A stretch of DNA of 64,000 nucleotides from Rhizobium johnstonii 3841 (GTDB taxonomy: Bacteria > Pseudomonadota > Alphaproteobacteria > Rhizobiales > Rhizobiaceae), in assembly GCF_000009265.1 (NCBI RefSeq), contig NC_008380.1:1865501-1929500 (forward strand), given 5' to 3'. This document shows, one piece after another, positions 61,326-64,000 of the stretch (position 1 is its first letter; each line of letters opens with the position of its first letter). Under the pieces are notes generated by a model that did not search any database, had not been told where the DNA came from, and worked only from the letters and a program-made list of their open reading frames with translations. The position numbers were made by a program, and so were the translations under genes.

Positions 61326-61508
61326 TCAATCGGGATTCGAAACCGGGGGCGGAACTCGGATGCGCTCGGTGTCGTCAGAGCCTTCGGCGATAGCTTCCTC
61401 GCTTCTGCGCACCCGCCTTGGCGGATCCTTGCCTTCGACCGGCTTCGGCGACAACTGGTCGTCGGCCTGGATCTCGTCGGTGTTCAGGTAGTTCTTGCTT
61501 TCGCCCAT
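61326..61508 (-). CDS. Small hydrophilic hypothetical protein, 60 aa
   Basis: Starts MGESKNYLNTDEIQADDQLS after GGAAG on the minus strand. Very charged and Pro-rich (KPVEGKDPPRRVRRSEEAIA), probably disordered. It is convergent with the flavoprotein gene, with a 45-base spacer. Real but unrecognised. Confidence 0.55.
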   Translation of the reverse strand: MGESKNYLNTDEIQADDQLSPKPVEGKDPPRRVRRSEEAIAEGSDDTERIRVPPPVSNPD

Positions 61509-61613
61509 GGCGTTACTTCCGGTTGGAAAATTGCGGGGCAGGGATGCCGTCCCGCGCTTTGGGCTAACTCTCGGCGAGGTGACAGGTTCCCTCGCTCCCG
61601 AGCGGCCTACGGC

Positions 61614-62408
61614 TCACAGGTCGGCTCCGGCTTTGGAAACGTCGAGCTCGATCATGACGGGGGCGTGGTCGCTGGTATGCTCCCAGCCGCGCGGTTTTTT
61701 CCGGACGGTCGCCGATCGAAGCCATGGGGCGACTGCCGGACTGAGCAGGAAGTGGTCGATCCGAAGCCCTGCATCACGTTCGAAGCTGTTCCGCCAGTAT
61801 TTCCAGAAGGTATAGATGCGCTCCTCTGGATGCAGATGTCTGACGGCATCGGTCCAGCCCTGAGCGACGAGATCAGCATAGGCCCTGCGCACTTCCGGCC
61901 TGAAGAGGGCGTCGTCCAGCCAGCGTTCCGGCTTGTAGACGTCGATCTCCGTCGGCATGACGTTGAAGTCGCCGGCCAGGATGGAAGGCACCTCGAGCTC
62001 GAGGAGTTCGGCGGCGTATTCGTGCAGGCGACGAAACCAACGAAGCTTGTAATCGAACTTTGCTCCTGGGAACGGATTGCCGTTGGGAAGATACAGGCAT
62101 CCGACCAGGATGCCGTCGACGGCGCCTTCGATATACCGGCTGTGAGTATCGTCAGGATCGCCGGGAAGACCGCGCCGCGTCAGGATCGGTATCTTGCCTT
62201 TTGCCAGGATCGCAACCCCATTCCAGGATCTCTGCCCGTGCCAGATGGCGCCGTAGCCGGCTCGTTCGATCTCCTTTCGCGGAAACCTGGCATCGTCTGT
62301 CTTCAGTTCCTGGAGGCAGACCACATCAGGGGTATCCTCCTTGAGCCAGCGCGACAGGATGTCCAACCGTCCATTGATCCCGTTGACGTTGTAGGTTGCG
62401 ATTTTCAT
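61614..62408 (-). CDS. xthA: Exodeoxyribonuclease III family protein
   Basis: 264 aa AP endonuclease/3' exonuclease of base-excision repair. Motifs: ATYNVNGINGR, CLQELKTDD (metal Glu), GDFNVMPTEIDVY, FWKYWRNSFERDAGLRIDHF and the terminal TSDHAPVMIEL with catalytic Asp-His. Length is normal. Rhizobia often carry more than one copy. Confidence 0.92.
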   Translation of the reverse strand: MKIATYNVNGINGRLDILSRWLKEDTPDVVCLQELKTDDARFPRKEIERAGYGAIWHGQRSWNGVAILAKGKIPILTRRGLPGDPDDTHSRYIEGAVDGILVGCLYLPNGNPFPGAKFDYKLRWFRRLHEYAAELLELEVPSILAGDFNVMPTEIDVYKPERWLDDALFRPEVRRAYADLVAQGWTDAVRHLHPEERIYTFWKYWRNSFERDAGLRIDHFLLSPAVAPWLRSATVRKKPRGWEHTSDHAPVMIELDVSKAGADL

Positions 62409-62485
62409 GAGACCCCCGGAAGTCGAAGCACGGACAGGCTCTAGAAACGCTCCCGAGTTTCCTCCTCAGGAAATCCCGCCCGCAA

Positions 62486-62548
62486 TCGTCCTAGTGGAGG
62501 CGGTTCTCCACACCGTAATGGTGCGCCGGTCGAATCCTCTCGGGGTGA
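62486..62548 (+). other. tRNA-like remnant
   Basis: TCGTCCT (62486-62492) can pair with GGGGTGA (62542-62548) using three wobbles. TGGA/TCCA (62495-62498, 62507-62510) looks like a D stem, CACC/GGTG (62511-62514, 62520-62523) like an anticodon stem, and GGTCGAATCC (62528-62537) like a T-loop. The T stem does not pair, the anticodon loop lacks U33 and no CCA follows, so it is not a functional tRNA. Confidence 0.3.
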
Positions 62549-62576
62549 TCGAGCGAGCCGACAGTCACTTGGCTCC

Positions 62577-63074
62577 TCAACGCGTCGCGCCGAAGACGAA
62601 GGCGATGCCGGCGACGATGGCTGCGGCTGTCAGCGGCTGCCGGCGTATGCGATCCTCGAGGTCATGGATGAATGTGCGTGCTTCCGCCTTTGCCAGGCGG
62701 GCTGTTCCAGAAGCCAGCTCCGAAGCAGATTCAGCCATCCGACCGGCTTCCTTCTGAAGCGCGCGCATTTCTTCGCGATCCACATCAAATCTCTCTGAGG
62801 AGTGTGCGGTTTCGCCGCTTGAGCGCAGGGCTTGATCCACAAGTGGAAACTCCTCGTCCAGCCTGGTGGCATCTGGCTCCCGCTTCACACGCTCGGCCGC
62901 CTCGACGTCGCTGCGGCCGGCGGGAATGGAGGTGTGGGTGGCTGACACCGGGTCGGACGCCGGAAAGGTATCCTCGATTGCTTTGTCGAGTTCGCCTTTT
63001 CGCGCCTGCTTCCGCTGCTCTGCCTGCTCTTGTCGCATCGACTGGACTGCGGGGGAGTCATTGGGATTTGCCAT
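62577..63074 (-). CDS. DUF883/ElaB-like membrane-anchored protein
   Basis: 165 aa. The N-terminal part is polar with a KGELDKAIEDTFPASDPVSA motif seen in many alphaproteobacterial stress-related proteins. A helical middle (EEMRALQKEAGRMAESASEL) leads to the C-terminal RRQPLTAAAIVAGIAFVFGA, the glycine-rich anchor typical of DUF883. Ribosome-anchoring or general-stress roles known for ElaB-type proteins are only a suggestion here. GGAAACC lies before the ATG. Confidence 0.75.
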   Translation of the reverse strand: MANPNDSPAVQSMRQEQAEQRKQARKGELDKAIEDTFPASDPVSATHTSIPAGRSDVEAAERVKREPDATRLDEEFPLVDQALRSSGETAHSSERFDVDREEMRALQKEAGRMAESASELASGTARLAKAEARTFIHDLEDRIRRQPLTAAAIVAGIAFVFGATR

Positions 63075-63360
63075 TGGGGTTTCCTCTGTTGCACTTCCAC
63101 AATCAAAGCGACGACAGGCAAAGAAGTTCCATAGATGCTGCCGCGCTTAACACCGAAAGGATTGAACAGAGGTCAGCAAACTCGCGCTTACGATGACATT
63201 GTACGGCCTTTTCCGATGACGAGCATTGCAATCGGGGCACGCCGGACCAAAGTCTTGCCGGCGCCTACTACCTAGGTCGGTTGCATTCTTTACGCGGAAC
63301 AGCGAGAAATCTCATACGTCATATATTGAACCGCGAGGAACGCACGAACGAGGCTATGGC

Positions 63361-63861
63361 ATGAGTATCCGGAAACGCGATTTTCTAAGATTGGGCAGCG
63401 GCGCCGCGGTCGCCCTCGTCGCTGCCGTATTGCCAGCCGGTTTGAATTTCGGCGGTTCCCTTCCTGTTCTGGCGTTGGACATTGCGCTGGCAAAGGACGG
63501 CAACAACGGGAATGGCAATGGCAATGGAGGAGGGAATGGCAACGGCAACGGCGGCGGTAATGGCAACGGGGGAGGGAATGGCAACGGTGGCGGCAACGGC
63601 AACAGCGGTTCCGGGAATGGCAATGGGGGGAATTCCTCCGGTGGTGGAGGATCTTCTACCTCGAGCACAGGATCGTCAGCAGGATCGGGAGCGAGAGCGA
63701 CATCAGCGTCCGATGGCTCGATCGACGTCCGTCATTCGAATGGCATCACTGAAGTCCTGCAGCGCGGTCGCTACATTATGAAGGACTCGAAGGGCCGGAC
63801 GATTATAAATCGACAGGCGACGGCCAACGATGCTCGCCGGCTGAGCCGCTTTCTTCGCTGA
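63361..63861 (+). CDS. Exported Gly/Asn-repeat protein
   Basis: 166 aa from ATG 63361. The N-terminus SIRKRDFLRLGSGAAVALVA resembles a Tat-like signal with a Lys-Arg pair, followed by a hydrophobic stretch. Residues 47-97 are a low-complexity Asn-Gly tract, then a Ser-rich linker and a C-terminal domain of about 50 residues (IDVRHSNGITEVLQRGRYIM). No ribosome site is strong; GAGGCTATGGC precedes the ATG. Function unknown. It converges on a LuxR-type gene. Confidence 0.7.
   Translation: MSIRKRDFLRLGSGAAVALVAAVLPAGLNFGGSLPVLALDIALAKDGNNGNGNGNGGGNGNGNGGGNGNGGGNGNGGGNGNSGSGNGNGGNSSGGGGSSTSSTGSSAGSGARATSASDGSIDVRHSNGITEVLQRGRYIMKDSKGRTIINRQATANDARRLSRFLR
63499..63651 (+). repeat. Asn-Gly coding repeat
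   Basis: Tandem variants of GGCAATGGCAACGGC-like units encode NGNGGG blocks. It is imperfect, lacks spacers and is in frame, so it is a protein repeat and not CRISPR. Confidence 0.85.
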
Positions 63862-63888
63862 AGCGTGATAGTCGGGCGATAAGCTTTT

Positions 63889-64000
63889 TCAGCGGCGTTC
63901 GCGCCATTGTAGAGCCGCTTCAGTCCTGTTCGAGGCGCCTAGCTTGCTCAGAATCTGGGTCATGTGGTGCTTCACAGTCTTTTCCTGCAGGCTGAGACGC
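63889..64000 (-). CDS. LuxR/NarL-type response regulator, C-terminal end (5' part outside window)
   Basis: Only the last 36 codons are in the window. The reading RLSLQEKTVKHHMTQILSKL followed by GASNRTEAALQWRERR is the recognition-helix half of a GerE/LuxR HTH: SLQEKTVKHHMTQIL holds the DNA-contacting helix and KLGASNRTEA the dimer helix. The stop (TGA) is at 63889-63891. It converges with the Gly/Asn-repeat gene, 27 bases apart. Confidence 0.88.
   Translation of the reverse strand, partial: RLSLQEKTVKHHMTQILSKLGASNRTEAALQWRERR

Noticed and set aside
63499..63651. Possible CRISPR or minisatellite array
   Set aside because: Units are imperfect, have no unique spacers and stay in frame as an Asn-Gly coding tract.

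Overview
The window is high-GC alphaproteobacterial chromosome. It is most consistent with a Rhizobium of the leguminosarum/etli group. The evidence is the protein sequences (RpoC of 1402 aa, 4-Cys adenylate kinase), the gene order rpoBC - str - S10 - spc - secY - adk - alpha without rpsD or rpmJ, and intergenic palindromic repeats of the RIME type described in rhizobia. Genus assignment is inferred from sequence reading only.

Region 1-25950 is core information processing. It holds the 3' end of rpoB, all of rpoC and its terminator, a small convergent gene of unknown function, and then a same-strand block: rpsL-rpsG-fusA-tuf, rpsJ through rpsQ, rplN through rplO, secY-adk and rpsM-rpsK-rpoA-rplQ. 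Many internal boundaries carry terminator-like or purely structural hairpins. rpsL carries Arg (AGG) at codon 43, where Lys is nearly universal. This is the classical streptomycin-resistance substitution, so the sequenced isolate may be a selected laboratory strain.

Region 25951-44868 is a mosaic of short housekeeping and accessory units. In order it contains: a DUF2809 membrane protein; the msrPQ periplasmic methionine sulfoxide repair pair; ilvD; an LprI-like and a YkvA-like gene bracketed by inverted copies of a ~112-bp palindromic element; a Do-type protease with rarA; DUF1883; tandem small genes; a DapA-family protein without its Schiff-base lysine; an alpha/beta hydrolase; a ketopantoate-reductase-like protein with a 14-bp palindrome at its promoter; an SDR/LysR divergent pair; a nucleoside 2-deoxyribosyltransferase-like gene; an HSL-family protein with Gly at the nucleophile position; an AhpD-like protein; and a soluble PAS-PAS histidine kinase.

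Region 44869-61280 is the most interesting part. A frameshifted cupin remnant is followed by a tightly packed same-strand cluster with a LacI regulator (its probable operator lies inside its own promoter), a fused CoA-transferase, a crotonase, an aldehyde dehydrogenase, a complete CUT1 sugar-type ABC transporter, two different GMC flavoenzymes, a Gfo/Idh/MocA dehydrogenase and a 694-aa fumarate-reductase-like flavoprotein. The layout suggests uptake of a sugar-like or glycosidic compound, oxidation by four redox enzymes, and CoA-dependent processing of an acid product. I cannot name the substrate, and this combination is the best candidate here for an undescribed catabolic system.

Region 61281-64000 holds a small hypothetical gene, an xthA-type nuclease, a tRNA-like remnant, a DUF883/ElaB-like membrane-anchored protein, a secreted Gly/Asn-repeat protein, and the DNA-binding end of a LuxR/NarL-type regulator that runs off the window on the minus strand.
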